Assembly: GCA_902790495.1 (NCBI GenBank)
Contig: CADASK010000015.1
Location: forward strand, 1-34,824
Source of the DNA: an uncultured Eubacteriales bacterium
GTDB lineage: Bacteria; Bacillota; Clostridia; Christensenellales; Aristaeellaceae
Direction of reading: 5' to 3'
DNA length: 34,824 bases
A program made the translations under genes and the position numbers. The notes beneath the pieces were generated by a model. It was given only the letters and a program-made list of their open reading frames with translations, was not told the origin of the DNA and did no database searches. Position 1 is the stretch's first letter; each line of letters begins with the position of its first letter. This document shows positions 16,045 to 24,436 of this stretch, piece after piece.

Positions 16045-17037
16045 ATGATTCAGCTCAAGGACATCATCGTCAAGTTCGGAGACTTCGAGGCCCTGCACAA
16101 CATCAACGTCCACGTCAAGGAAGGCGAATTCTTCACCTTCCTCGGGCCCTCCGGCTGCGGCAAGACCACCACCCTGCGCACCATCACCGGCTTCATTGAG
16201 CCGGTGAGCGGCACGGTGAGCATGCAGGGCCGGGACATCACCCACGTGCCGATCGAGAAGCGCAACATCGGCATCGTGTTCCAGTCCTACGCCCTCTTCC
16301 CCACCATGACTGTGCACGACAACATCGCCTTCGGCCTGAAGATCAAGAAGCTGCCCAAGGACGAGATCGAGCGCAAGGTCAAGACCATCGCCCAGAAGGT
16401 GGATCTGAGCGACGAGCAGCTGGCCAAGGCGGTCTCCCAGCTCTCCGGCGGCCAGCAGCAGCGCGTCGCCATCGCCCGCGCCCTGGTCACCGAGCCGGCC
16501 ATCATCTGCATGGACGAGCCGCTGAGTAACCTGGACGCCAAGCTGCGCGTGCAGCTGCGCAACGAGCTGAAGAAGATGCAGCGCGAGTTCGGCATCACCA
16601 CCATCTACGTCACCCATGACCAGGAGGAGGCCCTGACCCTCTCCGACCGCATCGCCGTGTTCAACAAGGGCTACATCGAGCAGATCGGCACGCCCAACGA
16701 GATCTACAACTTCTCCCAGACCGAGTTTGTGGCCAACTTTATCGGCGACATCAACCGGCTGGAGTACCAGATCGTCGGCGAGATGAAGCTGGACGGCACC
16801 AAGCACCACTTCATCCGCCTGGAGCGCGTGCGCGTCAACCGCCCCAAGCACGACGACGACTGGCAGGGCCAGGGCACCATCGAGAGCCGCGAATACTACG
16901 GCCTCTACATCAAGTACTACATCCGCGTGGCCGGGCAGACCATCAAGGTGATCGAGAAGAACGACGGCATCAACATCTATGACGCCGGTCAGCAGGTCAC
17001 CGTCGGCATCCATCCGCGCGATGTCATGTCCTACTGA
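16045..17037 (+). CDS. ABC transporter ATP-binding protein (FbpC/PotA-like)
   Basis: 330 residues from ATG 16045, chosen because the family N-terminus ([17 protein letters not shown]) begins there. Walker A GPSGCGKT at 34-41, signature LSGGQ at 133-137, Walker B IICMDE at 153-158 and the H-loop histidine at 191 are all intact, so it should hydrolyse ATP. The C-terminal third (about 240-330) is the TOBE-like regulatory domain of the Fe3+/polyamine importer ATPases. The permease starts 14 bases after its stop, and the upstream binding protein completes the importer. The ribosome binding site is weak (GAGAGG). Confidence 0.93.
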   Translation: MIQLKDIIVKFGDFEALHNINVHVKEGEFFTFLGPSGCGKTTTLRTITGFIEPVSGTVSMQGRDITHVPIEKRNIGIVFQSYALFPTMTVHDNIAFGLKIKKLPKDEIERKVKTIAQKVDLSDEQLAKAVSQLSGGQQQRVAIARALVTEPAIICMDEPLSNLDAKLRVQLRNELKKMQREFGITTIYVTHDQEEALTLSDRIAVFNKGYIEQIGTPNEIYNFSQTEFVANFIGDINRLEYQIVGEMKLDGTKHHFIRLERVRVNRPKHDDDWQGQGTIESREYYGLYIKYYIRVAGQTIKVIEKNDGINIYDAGQQVTVGIHPRDVMSY

Positions 17038-17051
17038 GAGGAGGCGGCAGC

Positions 17052-18944
17052 ATGCAGGCGGCAGCAGGCGGCAAAAAAAGCTTTGACATCTCCTACCTCT
17101 GGAAGATCTTCGGAGGCGTGCTCTTCGTCTACCTCTTCCTCGGCTTCATGGTCATCCCTTGTCTCAACACCCTGACCTCGGTCTTCACCACCACGGACGC
17201 GGAGGGCCGCACCGATCCCTTCGCGGTCATCCGCTTCTTCTTCGCGGGCAACATGCCCAGCTTCCTCTGGAACTCCCTGAAGCTGGCCGTGTGCCTGGTC
17301 GTCACGGTGAATGTGGTGGGCATCTCCATCGTGCTGCTCACCGAGTACTTCGACATCAAGGGCGCGAGGATTCTCCGCCTGGGCTACATGACCACGCTGA
17401 TCTATTCCGGCGTGGCCCTGGTCACGGGCTATCAGTTCCTCTACGACTCCAACGGCATGGTCACCAACTGGCTGATGCAGTCCTTCCCCGGCATGAACCG
17501 GCAGTGGTTCTCCGGCTTCAGCGCGGTGCTGTTCACCATGACCTTCGCCTGCACCTCCAACCACGCCCTCTTCCTGCGCAACGCCATCCGCGGCATCGAC
17601 TACAACACGGTGGAGGCGGCGCGCAACATGGGCGCGAAGCCCTTCACGGTGCTCTTCCGCGTCGTGATGCCGACCCTGCTGCCCACGCTCTTCTCGCTCA
17701 CGGTCATGACCTTCATCACCGGCCTGTGCGCCATGAGCGCCCCGACCCTGCTGGGCTACAACTCCATCAACCCGGAGATCGTCCGCCTGGCCGGCTCCAG
17801 CGCCACGGACGAGAGCTTCCCCCAGGCCCGCGCCGCCCTGCTGAGCGTCATCCTGGCCCTGTTCACCATGATCCTGCTGACCGTGCTGAACCACTATGAG
17901 CGCAAGGGCCACTACCTCTCCGTCAGCAAGACCAAGGCCAAGCTGGTCAAACAGAAGATCCAGAACCCCGTGGCCAACGTGCTGGCCCACGTCTACGCCT
18001 ACGTGCTCTTCCTCATCTACATGACCCCCGTGGTGATGATCGTCGTCTTCTCCTTCCAGAACTGGGCCGCCGTGCGCGCCAAGGCGCTGAACGTCTCCCA
18101 GTGGACGCTGTCCAACTACTTCGGCGTGCAGGATTACGCTTACACCCGCTCCAGCGGCAAGGTCGCCACGCGGCGCGGCGCCATCTCCGGCGTGTTCGCC
18201 AACGAGAAGACCGTCGGCGGCATCCGGCTGAGCTTCGTGCTCTCGGCCATCGCCGCCGCCCTGGCCTGCGTCATCGTGGTGCTGGCGGTCAACTACATCT
18301 TCAAGAACCGCAACAAGAAGCGCGGCCGCGTCGTCGAGGCCTGCCTGCTCTTCCCCTGGCTGCTGCCCACCATCCTCATCTGCTACTCCTTCCGCATCTT
18401 CTTCAACAACGAGGTGTGGTACGTCTTCGGGCAGAACCTGTACTACAAGGAGAACGTGCGCTTCCTGATCATCATGGCCTACACGGTGGTCAAGCTGCCC
18501 TTCGCCCTGCGCATGATCAAGGCCGCATTCTACGCCATCGACGACGAACTGGAGGACGCGGCGAAAAACCTCGGCGCAAGCCCGCTGGTCACCTTCCTGC
18601 GGGTGAAGCTGCCCATCGTGCTGCCCAGCGTGCTGGCCGTGTTCGCGCTGAACTTCAACGCCCTGTTCACCGAGTACGACATGGGCGCCACCTTCCAGAA
18701 GGCCGAGGGCACCACCTACGCCATGGTCATCCAGTCCATGTGCAATGAGGAGGGCCGCGACGGCATGAACATGAACGCCTCCGGACGCCGCTGCGCCTCC
18801 ACTGTGTTCATCATGCTGGTCTCCGGCCTCATCCTGTACCTGGTCTACGGCGTCGGCGCCCGCGACCTCGGCGAGCGCCTGGAGCACCGCAAGAAGTGGA
18901 AGCAGCGCCTTGCCAGGCTGACAGGGAAGAAGCAGACTGCTTGA
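17052..18944 (+). CDS. Fused two-domain ABC permease (FbpB-like)
   Basis: 630 residues, about twelve membrane segments, with two binding-protein-dependent permease domains in one chain. Each carries an EAA loop that docks the ATPase: EAARNMGAKPFTVLFR at 188-203 and DAAKNLGASPLVTFLR at 502-517, each followed by a proline-containing helix. Two-domain chains of this kind are typical of iron(III), and some other, importers of the FbpB/ThiP class. A long hydrophilic stretch between the domains (about 337-390) is wider than usual. GAGGAGG stands before the ATG. It is the last gene of the importer; no strong terminator follows, but R repeats do. Confidence 0.92.
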   Translation: MQAAAGGKKSFDISYLWKIFGGVLFVYLFLGFMVIPCLNTLTSVFTTTDAEGRTDPFAVIRFFFAGNMPSFLWNSLKLAVCLVVTVNVVGISIVLLTEYFDIKGARILRLGYMTTLIYSGVALVTGYQFLYDSNGMVTNWLMQSFPGMNRQWFSGFSAVLFTMTFACTSNHALFLRNAIRGIDYNTVEAARNMGAKPFTVLFRVVMPTLLPTLFSLTVMTFITGLCAMSAPTLLGYNSINPEIVRLAGSSATDESFPQARAALLSVILALFTMILLTVLNHYERKGHYLSVSKTKAKLVKQKIQNPVANVLAHVYAYVLFLIYMTPVVMIVVFSFQNWAAVRAKALNVSQWTLSNYFGVQDYAYTRSSGKVATRRGAISGVFANEKTVGGIRLSFVLSAIAAALACVIVVLAVNYIFKNRNKKRGRVVEACLLFPWLLPTILICYSFRIFFNNEVWYVFGQNLYYKENVRFLIIMAYTVVKLPFALRMIKAAFYAIDDELEDAAKNLGASPLVTFLRVKLPIVLPSVLAVFALNFNALFTEYDMGATFQKAEGTTYAMVIQSMCNEEGRDGMNMNASGRRCASTVFIMLVSGLILYLVYGVGARDLGERLEHRKKWKQRLARLTGKKQTA

Positions 18945-18995
18945 GTCTCCTTCGTCTTTTGCTGCCGTATCAGACAGTTCACTGAAATGCGCGCC

Positions 18996-19056
18996 GCGAA
19001 GGTTTCCAAAGGGCGATCGCAAAGCCCTTTGGTCGCCGCCCGCAGGCGGCGAAATC
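18996..19056 (+). repeat. R repeat, short form (copy R3a)
   Basis: GCGAAGG end at the left; outer stem CCAAAGGGC / GCCCTTTGG around GATCGCAAA; end hairpin CGCCGCC-CGC-AGGCGGCG type. Faces R3b tail to tail. Confidence 0.8.
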
Positions 19057-19071
19057 CCCCTGCAAAGAGGA

Positions 19072-19128
19072 TTCCGCGCCTGCGGGCGCGGGTCAGGGGC
19101 TTTGCGGTCGCCCCTGACAACCCTTCGC
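19072..19128 (-). repeat. R repeat, short form (copy R3b)
   Basis: End hairpin CGCGCC-TGC-GGGCGCG, outer stem TCAGGGGC / GCCCCTGA around TTTGCGGTC, then CCCTTCGC. It is 15 bases from R3a and inverted to it, yet both stems have different sequences from those of R3a. Confidence 0.8.
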
Positions 19129-19190
19129 AGCATCCCTTTCATCAGTTATGGTGAAAACGCCTTGAAGATGTCACTCAGAAAGGACACTTT

Positions 19191-19856
19191 ATGCCCACCA
19201 TCTACATCATCGGAGACTCCACCGTCGACACCGGCACCCTGCCCTTCATGGGCTGGGGCGGCGCGCTCGCCGAATTCGTCCGCCCGGACGTCCGGGTCGA
19301 AAACCACGCCCTCAGCGGCCGCAGCAGCCGCAGCTTCTGGGAGGAGGGCCTCTTCGCCCCCGTGGAGCAGGCCCTGCAGCCCGGCGACCTGCTGCTGATC
19401 CAGTTCGGCCACAACGACGAGAAGGACGACGAGCGCCACACCGACCCTGACACCACCTTCCCGGAGCACCTGGCGCGATACTGTGACATCGCCCTGCAAA
19501 AGGGCGCGCAGCCGGTGCTCTTCACGCCCGTGTGCCGCCGCTTCTTCGCCGGGGCCACCAGCCTGCTCTACACCCACGGCGAGTACGCCCTGGCCATCCG
19601 CCGCCTGGCCGCGGAGAAGGGCATCCCGCTGTGCGACCTGAAGAAGGACAGCCGCGCCCTCTTCCTCTCCCTCGGCGAGGAGAAGACGGCGGAGCTCTTC
19701 GTGCGGCTGAAGCCCGGCGAGCACCCGGACTATCCCGACGGCCACGACGACCACACCCACTTCTGCGAGAAGGGCGCCCATGTCATCGCCTCCCTCGTGG
19801 CGCAGGAGCTGCGGCAGATCCCCGTGTGCGCGCCGCTGATGCTGGCAGCCTCATAA
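19191..19856 (+). CDS. SGNH/GDSL esterase, rhamnogalacturonan acetylesterase-like
   Basis: 221 residues, intracellular as written (no signal peptide). The SGNH blocks are present: GDSTVD with nucleophile Ser10, the GRSSRSF block, QFGHND (Asn of the oxyanion hole) and DDHTHF with the catalytic Asp/His pair near the C-terminus. GDSTV and GRSSRS are typical of the rhamnogalacturonan acetylesterase branch, which removes acetyl groups from pectic or other acetylated carbohydrates. Lack of a signal peptide suggests it acts on imported oligosaccharides (inference). AGAAAGGA stands 6 bases before the ATG. It is a single gene, flanked by R repeats on both sides. Confidence 0.88.
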   Translation: MPTIYIIGDSTVDTGTLPFMGWGGALAEFVRPDVRVENHALSGRSSRSFWEEGLFAPVEQALQPGDLLLIQFGHNDEKDDERHTDPDTTFPEHLARYCDIALQKGAQPVLFTPVCRRFFAGATSLLYTHGEYALAIRRLAAEKGIPLCDLKKDSRALFLSLGEEKTAELFVRLKPGEHPDYPDGHDDHTHFCEKGAHVIASLVAQELRQIPVCAPLMLAAS

Positions 19857-20120
19857 TGCTTTCATGCCTGCAAGAAGGATTTCGGCCTGCGGGCCGACCC
19901 GGGGGCTTTGCGATCGGTCCGGGGCTACCGCCCGCTCTCCGCTGAAAACGCCATAACATGGCGTTTTCCGGGCGCTCCGAGCCCCCGGGACCCCTTCGCA
20001 GCGTGCATATACAGTTTTGCCATCGTATAAAAGAATCAGATGAATCTTATCTGGCTGCCAAACTGGCGGTCTTTTTTGCTAATTTTTTGTCATTGTTGGC
20101 TCGCCGAGAGCCTCGCCGCC
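19857..20120 (+). other. Intergenic region with R4 repeat
   Basis: Holds the long R repeat copy R4 (19880-20000) and about 120 bases of AT-richer sequence leading to the promoter of the 754-residue protein. No gene seen. Confidence 0.5.
19880..20000 (-). repeat. R repeat, long form (copy R4)
   Basis: End hairpin CGGCC-TGC-GGGCCG, outer stem CCCGGGGGC / GCCCCCGGG, insert hairpin AACGCCAT / ATGGCGTT. Compared with R1, one insert-stem pair has changed on both sides. Confidence 0.85.
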
Positions 20121-20149
20121 TTGACGAAACCCCGAAAGAATGTTATGAT
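20121..20149 (+). promoter_or_regulatory. Sigma-A promoter of the 754-residue protein gene
   Basis: TTGACG (20121-20126), 17-base spacer, TATGAT (20144-20149), 42 bases before the chosen ATG. It rules out longer upstream starts. Confidence 0.82.
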
Positions 20150-20191
20150 ATTCTTGCAAAATACCGAAGCAGATTCGGAGGCATAGAGCTT

Positions 20192-22456
20192 ATGGATTTT
20201 TCACGCGACATGATGTTGTCCTTTCTGGAGGAGGACAACACCCAGCGCGCGTATTTTCGCGCCCGCCCGCTTCTCACTCCAGACGCCCTGATCCACGAGG
20301 AGGCCCTGCGCCTCTGGCCCGACCACGGCGCGCTGCGCATCGTGCCCGACCGCAACGAGCAGCACACCTTCAAGGACCGCATGCGCAACATCGGCTCCTA
20401 CTGCGTGGTGGATCTCAGCCGCTTCCCCCAGGAGGCCAACAAGATCCGCACCAACAAGAACTACCGCGCCGACGGCTCGGAGCCGAACCAGTACATCGTC
20501 TTCTCCGACGCCGTGCTGCCCGTGCCGGAAGCTCCCTTCTTCGAGGTGCTGGAGGGCGCGCCGGAGGAGGCCGCCCAGAAGGCCGCTCAGGCCATCACGC
20601 CGCTGTTCTATCTGCGCGCAGGCGACACCTTCTACGGCCCCGTGCGCAAGGATCACCCCGAAACACCCCAGCCCTCGGATGAGCTGACCGGCGCGCTGTT
20701 CGACATGACCGCGCCCGACGGCTCCATCCACAGCATCCTCTGCGTGCGCGCGGAAGCGGAGACCGAAGAGGAGGCTCCCGCCCCGGAGACGGCCGAGGAA
20801 GCCCCGCAGACCTCCCCCGAAGCCCCCGCCGCCGACGCGGGCGAAGCAGCCCCCCAGGCGGAGGCGAAGCAGACCTCCCCCGAGGCCCTGCCCCTCGGCA
20901 AGCCGCTGCAGATCCTCGAGGCCAGGCAGAGCTTTGAGGAGACGCTGGAGGCCCTCGATCAGCCGCTGTCCTCGGGCGCCAACCTGCTCAAGGACAAGGA
21001 GCGCGAGACCGCCGACCCCGCCGCCAAGGCCGCGGACGGCAAGCTGACCGGCACGCCCCTGTACCGCTCCAACGTCAGCACCTCCACCCCCCGGGTCAAG
21101 AACAAGCTCCAGGAGGTCGTCGCCAGCCAGTGGCACGCGATGAAGAACGAGCCGCCGGCCCAGCCCCTGCCCGAGGGCGCCAAGCTCAGCGAAGTGGTCA
21201 ACCCCGTGGACCAGGCCGTGCAGGCGCTGACCAAGGCCTGGCAGTACCCCGACACCCGCTCCCAGCTGGTCGGCCTGCTGCTGTCCATGGAGGGGATGAA
21301 CACCCTGATGGAGGAGCGTCAGACCGGCGCGCTCCGCTCCGGCTCTCCCCTGCAGGCGGCGATGAAGCGCCACCTGGAAAACCTGGAGACCGAGCGCCTC
21401 ACCCTGATGGTGCAGCTCGACCGCGCCAAGGCCGACACGGACACCTGGCGCAAGCAGATGCTGACCCAGGTTGCCGCCAAGCGCCGCGCCGAGCTGGACA
21501 ACCTGGACAAGCGCATCGACGCCCACGAGCAGACCCTCAAGGATCTCAAGCAGCAGATCCACACCCTGACGGAGCAGCGCAACGCCCTGGAGGACGACCT
21601 GTTGCAGAAGGACCCCGACGTCTTCTCCAAGGCGCTGGCCACCGCCGCGGACAAGTATGGCCTGAAGTTGCCCAGCCTGACCACCGCCCTGCGCCTCTCC
21701 CCGGTCTCCGGCGTCGACCTGGAGCCGGACGCCATGATCGACCGGCTGGCCCGGGCCGCGGAAGCCAGCGGCATCCAGCTGCACCGCAACGCCGCCGTGG
21801 CCGCCATGGCGCTGCTGGCCATCTGCCCGCGCGTGGGCATCGCCTCCGACTGCGCCGCGGAGGTCGCGAACCTGCTGCGCCGCCTCGCCGCCGCCATGGG
21901 CTGGGAGAACAGCTTCGCCCTGCAGGTGGATCCCGCTCAGGTGCCCGTGGTCTACACCACGCCGCCCGACCCGACCCCCGCCGTGCTGCTGACCACCCTG
22001 CCCGGCCGCTCTGAGCTGGACGGCGTGTGCAAGCTGATGCTCACCGACGACCGGAACGCCATGGCCCAGGAGACGGCCTACCGGGTCGATCCCTGGCCCA
22101 TCTATCCGTTCCGCGCCTTCAAGCTCAACGAAGCCGCCGTGCCCACCGACGAGCCGCCCGTGAGCCTCCGCTCCCTGCGGGCCATGGCGGAGCGCGCCAC
22201 CGGCAGCGAGGAGGACATCCGCGCCATCCTGGAGCCGATGATCCAGCTCGCCGAGCCGCTGTCGGACCGCGCCTACGCGGAGGTGCTGGCCTTCGTGCGC
22301 ACCGCCTCCGGCTACATGAACGGCGGCCTGGCCTCCGCCTGCGACTGGGCCACGGCCCTCTGGCTGCTCCCACGCATCCCGAAGGATGAGGCAACCCAGG
22401 AGAAGCTCTCCGCCCTGCTGCAGGAGTATCCCGTGTCCACACTGTTTATGCAGTGA
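20192..22456 (+). CDS. Large cytoplasmic protein of unknown function with central coiled coil
   Basis: 754 residues that I do not recognise. The ATG at 20192 lies 10 bases after GGAGG and just behind a good promoter. No signal peptide or membrane segment. Visible parts: an N-terminal domain (about 1-185) with several aromatic and charged residues; an acidic Pro/Ala/Glu linker (187-232); a middle region (233-385); a heptad-rich coiled coil (about 388-472, rich in Leu, Lys, Glu, Gln); and a C-terminal domain (about 475-754) with Ala-rich helices and DPWPIYPFRAF near 633. No P-loop, zinc-binding cluster or catalytic signature is seen. It is monocistronic with a strong terminator. It may be a scaffold or structural protein (guess). 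Confidence 0.8.
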   Translation: MDFSRDMMLSFLEEDNTQRAYFRARPLLTPDALIHEEALRLWPDHGALRIVPDRNEQHTFKDRMRNIGSYCVVDLSRFPQEANKIRTNKNYRADGSEPNQYIVFSDAVLPVPEAPFFEVLEGAPEEAAQKAAQAITPLFYLRAGDTFYGPVRKDHPETPQPSDELTGALFDMTAPDGSIHSILCVRAEAETEEEAPAPETAEEAPQTSPEAPAADAGEAAPQAEAKQTSPEALPLGKPLQILEARQSFEETLEALDQPLSSGANLLKDKERETADPAAKAADGKLTGTPLYRSNVSTSTPRVKNKLQEVVASQWHAMKNEPPAQPLPEGAKLSEVVNPVDQAVQALTKAWQYPDTRSQLVGLLLSMEGMNTLMEERQTGALRSGSPLQAAMKRHLENLETERLTLMVQLDRAKADTDTWRKQMLTQVAAKRRAELDNLDKRIDAHEQTLKDLKQQIHTLTEQRNALEDDLLQKDPDVFSKALATAADKYGLKLPSLTTALRLSPVSGVDLEPDAMIDRLARAAEASGIQLHRNAAVAAMALLAICPRVGIASDCAAEVANLLRRLAAAMGWENSFALQVDPAQVPVVYTTPPDPTPAVLLTTLPGRSELDGVCKLMLTDDRNAMAQETAYRVDPWPIYPFRAFKLNEAAVPTDEPPVSLRSLRAMAERATGSEEDIRAILEPMIQLAEPLSDRAYAEVLAFVRTASGYMNGGLASACDWATALWLLPRIPKDEATQEKLSALLQEYPVSTLFMQ

Positions 22457-22468
22457 TGTCATCAATGC

Positions 22469-22511
22469 CACAAGAAAAACGTCCATCACGACGATGGGCG
22501 TTTTTCTTGTG
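22469..22511. terminator. Strong terminator after the 754-residue protein gene
   Basis: CACAAGAAAAACG...CCATC pairs with GATGG...CGTTTTTCTTGTG around ACGAC. The A-rich left arm also gives a T-run on the other strand, so it may act in both directions. Confidence 0.88.
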
Positions 22512-22519
22512 CACAGGGA

Positions 22520-22576
22520 TTCCGCGCCTGCGGGCGCGGGTCAGGGGCTTTGCGATCGCCCCTGACAACCCTTCGC
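22520..22576 (-). repeat. R repeat, short form (copy R5)
   Basis: End hairpin CGCGCC-TGC-GGGCGCG, outer stem TCAGGGGC / GCCCCTGA around TTTGCGATC, then CCCTTCGC. Nearly identical to R3b. Its CTTCGC end faces R6. Confidence 0.8.
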
Positions 22577-22638
22577 CCGCCTCTCAGGGCTTGTTTTAAG
22601 CATTTTCCCAATAGAACTGCCAAATCCAAACGCATGCT

Positions 22639-22695
22639 GCGAAGGGGTCCCGGGGGCGATCGCAAAGCCCCCGGGTCGGCCCGCAGGCCGAAACC
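22639..22695 (+). repeat. R repeat, short form (copy R6)
   Basis: GCGAAGGGG end, outer stem CCCGGGGGC / GCCCCCGGG around GATCGCAAA, end hairpin CGGCC-CGC-AGGCCG type. Stem bases match R4 rather than its neighbour R5. Confidence 0.8.
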
Positions 22696-22742
22696 TCTTT
22701 CTTCAAAGATGAAGCCTTCTTAACTGAAAACAGTATCATCCA

Positions 22743-23144
22743 TTAGAAATTGACAGTCTCCGGCGCTTCGGTGAAAGAGCAGAACGTCGCGGTAGCGTTC
22801 TTGAAATACAGCATCTGCATGTTGCCGTCATCCGGGCTGTACATGCCCTTGAGCGAGGGCATCTTCTCCAGCATGGCAACCTTCACCTCGCGGCTGTCGT
22901 CGTTCACCAGCTCGCCGGCCACGCGCAGCCAGGTCGGGCCCTTGCAGGCGCAGATCTCCACCTTGGGATTCGCGGCAATCTGCTTGGACACATTCTTCAC
23001 CTTGCCGGTCTCGATGTAGAGCTTGCCATCATAGAGCAGGGCAGTGCCGAAGGGGCGCACGCGGGGCTGATCGCCCTCCATCGTGGCGAGATAGTAGGTG
23101 TGGACTTCGTCCAGGTATTGGCAGACCCGTTCGATTGCTTCCAT
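22743..23144 (-). CDS. Pyridoxamine 5'-phosphate oxidase-family FMN split-barrel protein
   Basis: 133 residues from the ATG at 23144, preceded by GAGGAGG. YYLATMEGDQPRVRPFG followed by YDGKLYIETGKVKNVSKQI is the standard opening of small PPOX-like proteins, which bind FMN (or F420 or heme in some branches) in a split barrel. No specific substrate can be given. The upstream gene on the same strand, 102 bases away, is CofE-like, so the two may share a transcript and a flavin/deazaflavin-related role (inference). A remnant R hairpin lies between them. Confidence 0.85.
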   Translation of the reverse strand: MEAIERVCQYLDEVHTYYLATMEGDQPRVRPFGTALLYDGKLYIETGKVKNVSKQIAANPKVEICACKGPTWLRVAGELVNDDSREVKVAMLEKMPSLKGMYSPDDGNMQMLYFKNATATFCSFTEAPETVNF

Positions 23145-23216
23145 AAGTAAAGCCTCCTCATCTTTATCTGCACATAGACTGCAGCGTCTATTATGCGCGA
23201 AATCAGTTTGACAGCG

Positions 23217-23241
23217 GGGTTCCGCGCCTGCGGGCGCGGGC
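23217..23241 (-). repeat. R repeat remnant (end hairpin only, R7)
   Basis: Only TTCCGCGCC-TGC-GGGCGCGGG remains, between the two reverse-strand genes and immediately after the stop of the CofE-like gene. It has no body or GCGAAGG end. Confidence 0.6.
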
Positions 23242-23246
23242 ATCCA

Positions 23247-23990
23247 TTACCCCAGCGGGCGGATCAGGATGAACGGGGTCAGCTCGCCGCCCTGGCCGGA
23301 GGGGTTGTCCTTCAGCGCGTCCTGAATCTGATCGTCCGTCAGCGGGAAATCGCTGCACTTGCCCAGCTGGTTCTGGTCGATATCGTTGGCATCCATCAGC
23401 ACCACCGGCACGCCCGTCGCCTTCTCCAGCGCGTCGCACAGCTCCACGGGGTTCTCGTTGTTGATCAGCGCCAGGTCCTTGTAGCGGTCGAAGGAGGAGC
23501 GATAGTAGAAGCCGTCGATGCCGGCTACGCCCTTGCCCACGATCTTGTAGAACAGGCCCTTGACGCCGAAGAGCTTGGTCACCGCGGACACCACCGAGGC
23601 GAACACCACCCGCGGCGCGCCGACCATGTCGATGGCCAGCTGCAGCTTGTAGGGGTCGTGCATGCCGATGCCCGCCGTGGTCTCGCTGGCGTGGGGGCTG
23701 AGCAGCCTCGCCCAGAAGCCCGGCTTCACCTGCTCCTTGGTGCGCACGTTCTTCGTGCACATCGCCATCACCTTCGCGCCGAAGGCCAGCACGTCCCCCG
23801 GCTGATACAGCGGCAGTACATAGCGCCGCACCAGCTCGGCCTGATCCTCGCCCACCTCGATGAAATGGGTATGGATGGCGAAGCGATCATAGCGCTTGCC
23901 GTCGCGGCCGGTGAGGGTGCCGCGGTCGAAATATTCCACGCCGTTGTGTTCCCGGCGCTGGGATTCAAGGTTGCGGGATTCGGTGCCCAT
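23247..23990 (-). CDS. CofE-like (coenzyme F420-0:gamma-glutamyl ligase family) protein
   Basis: 247 residues; the ATG at 23990 follows AAGGAGG. The sequence fits the CofE-like family found in Firmicutes that are not known to make F420: FAIHTHFIEVGEDQ near the N-terminus, YQPGDVLAFGAKVMAM (the CofE position of PGDVLVVASK) and GGELTPFILIRP at the end. True CofE adds glutamates to F420-0 using GTP. Whether this one does is unknown, because no other F420 gene is visible. It has its own good promoter on the reverse strand (24029-24057) and is followed by a split-barrel FMN protein. Confidence 0.75.
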   Translation of the reverse strand: MGTESRNLESQRREHNGVEYFDRGTLTGRDGKRYDRFAIHTHFIEVGEDQAELVRRYVLPLYQPGDVLAFGAKVMAMCTKNVRTKEQVKPGFWARLLSPHASETTAGIGMHDPYKLQLAIDMVGAPRVVFASVVSAVTKLFGVKGLFYKIVGKGVAGIDGFYYRSSFDRYKDLALINNENPVELCDALEKATGVPVVLMDANDIDQNQLGKCSDFPLTDDQIQDALKDNPSGQGGELTPFILIRPLG

Positions 23991-24028
23991 GCGGGTTGCC
24001 TCCTTGCGTCAAAGCTTCTTCCTCCCGT

Positions 24029-24057
24029 ATTCTACAGCGGAGACAGGAACTTGTCAA
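24029..24057 (-). promoter_or_regulatory. Sigma-A promoter of the CofE-like gene
   Basis: Read on the reverse strand: TTGACA (24057-24052), 17-base spacer, TAGAAT (24034-24029). It ends 39 bases before the ATG. Confidence 0.85.
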
Positions 24058-24069
24058 TGAAGGGTTGGA

Positions 24070-24128
24070 GGAAGACCTCATCCGTCAGCGTCTTATGACG
24101 CTGACACCTTCCCCAAAGGGGAAGGCTT
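24070..24128 (-). repeat. S repeat (copy S2)
   Basis: Read on the reverse strand: CCTTCCCC-TTT-GGGGAAGG, then GTCAGCGTC-ATAA-GACGCTGAC, then GGATGAGG. It matches S1 in layout, with changed but still paired stems. Confidence 0.75.
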
Positions 24129-24163
24129 AACCCCTTTACGAATGCTATGCGTGTAAGGCAGCT

Positions 24164-24285
24164 GCGAAGGTTTGCAAAGGGTTCGGAGCGCCCGGAAAAC
24201 TCCATGTTATGGAGTTTTCAGCGGAGAACGGGCGGCAGCCCCGGACCGACCGCAAAGCCCTTTGCCCGCGCCCGCAGGCGCGGAA
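24164..24285 (+). repeat. R repeat, long form (copy R8)
   Basis: GCGAAGG end, outer stem GCAAAGGG / CCCTTTGC, insert hairpin AACTCCAT / ATGGAGTT identical to R1, end hairpin CGCGCC-CGC-AGGCGCG type. Confidence 0.85.
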
Positions 24286-24300
24286 TCTCTGTCGCAGGGG

Positions 24301-24357
24301 ATTTCGCCGCCTGCGGGCGGCGACCAGAGGCTTTCCGATCGCCTCTGGACTCTTCGG
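24301..24357 (-). repeat. R repeat, short form (copy R9)
   Basis: End hairpin CGCCGCC-TGC-GGGCGGCG, outer stem CCAGAGGC / GCCTCTGG around TTTCCGATC, then CTCTTCGGGC, a slightly decayed CTTCGC end. Tail to tail with R8, 16 bases apart. Confidence 0.75.
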
Positions 24358-24436
24358 GCCGCATCCTTTAACGGAAACTGTGATGATTTGGCGGCAGACA
24401 TGGAACCTCCACCGCCAGGATATCCCCTAACACCAA

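Larger units (their letters stand above)
24058..24436. other. Divergent intergenic region packed with repeats
   Basis: Between two divergent promoters lie S2 (24070-24128), R8 (24164-24285) and R9 (24301-24357). No gene is supported here; open frames through this region are repeat sequence. Confidence 0.6.

Noticed and set aside
19958-20191. Upstream extension of the 754-residue protein to 832 residues
   Set aside because: It would begin inside the R4 repeat and run across a good promoter at 20121-20149.
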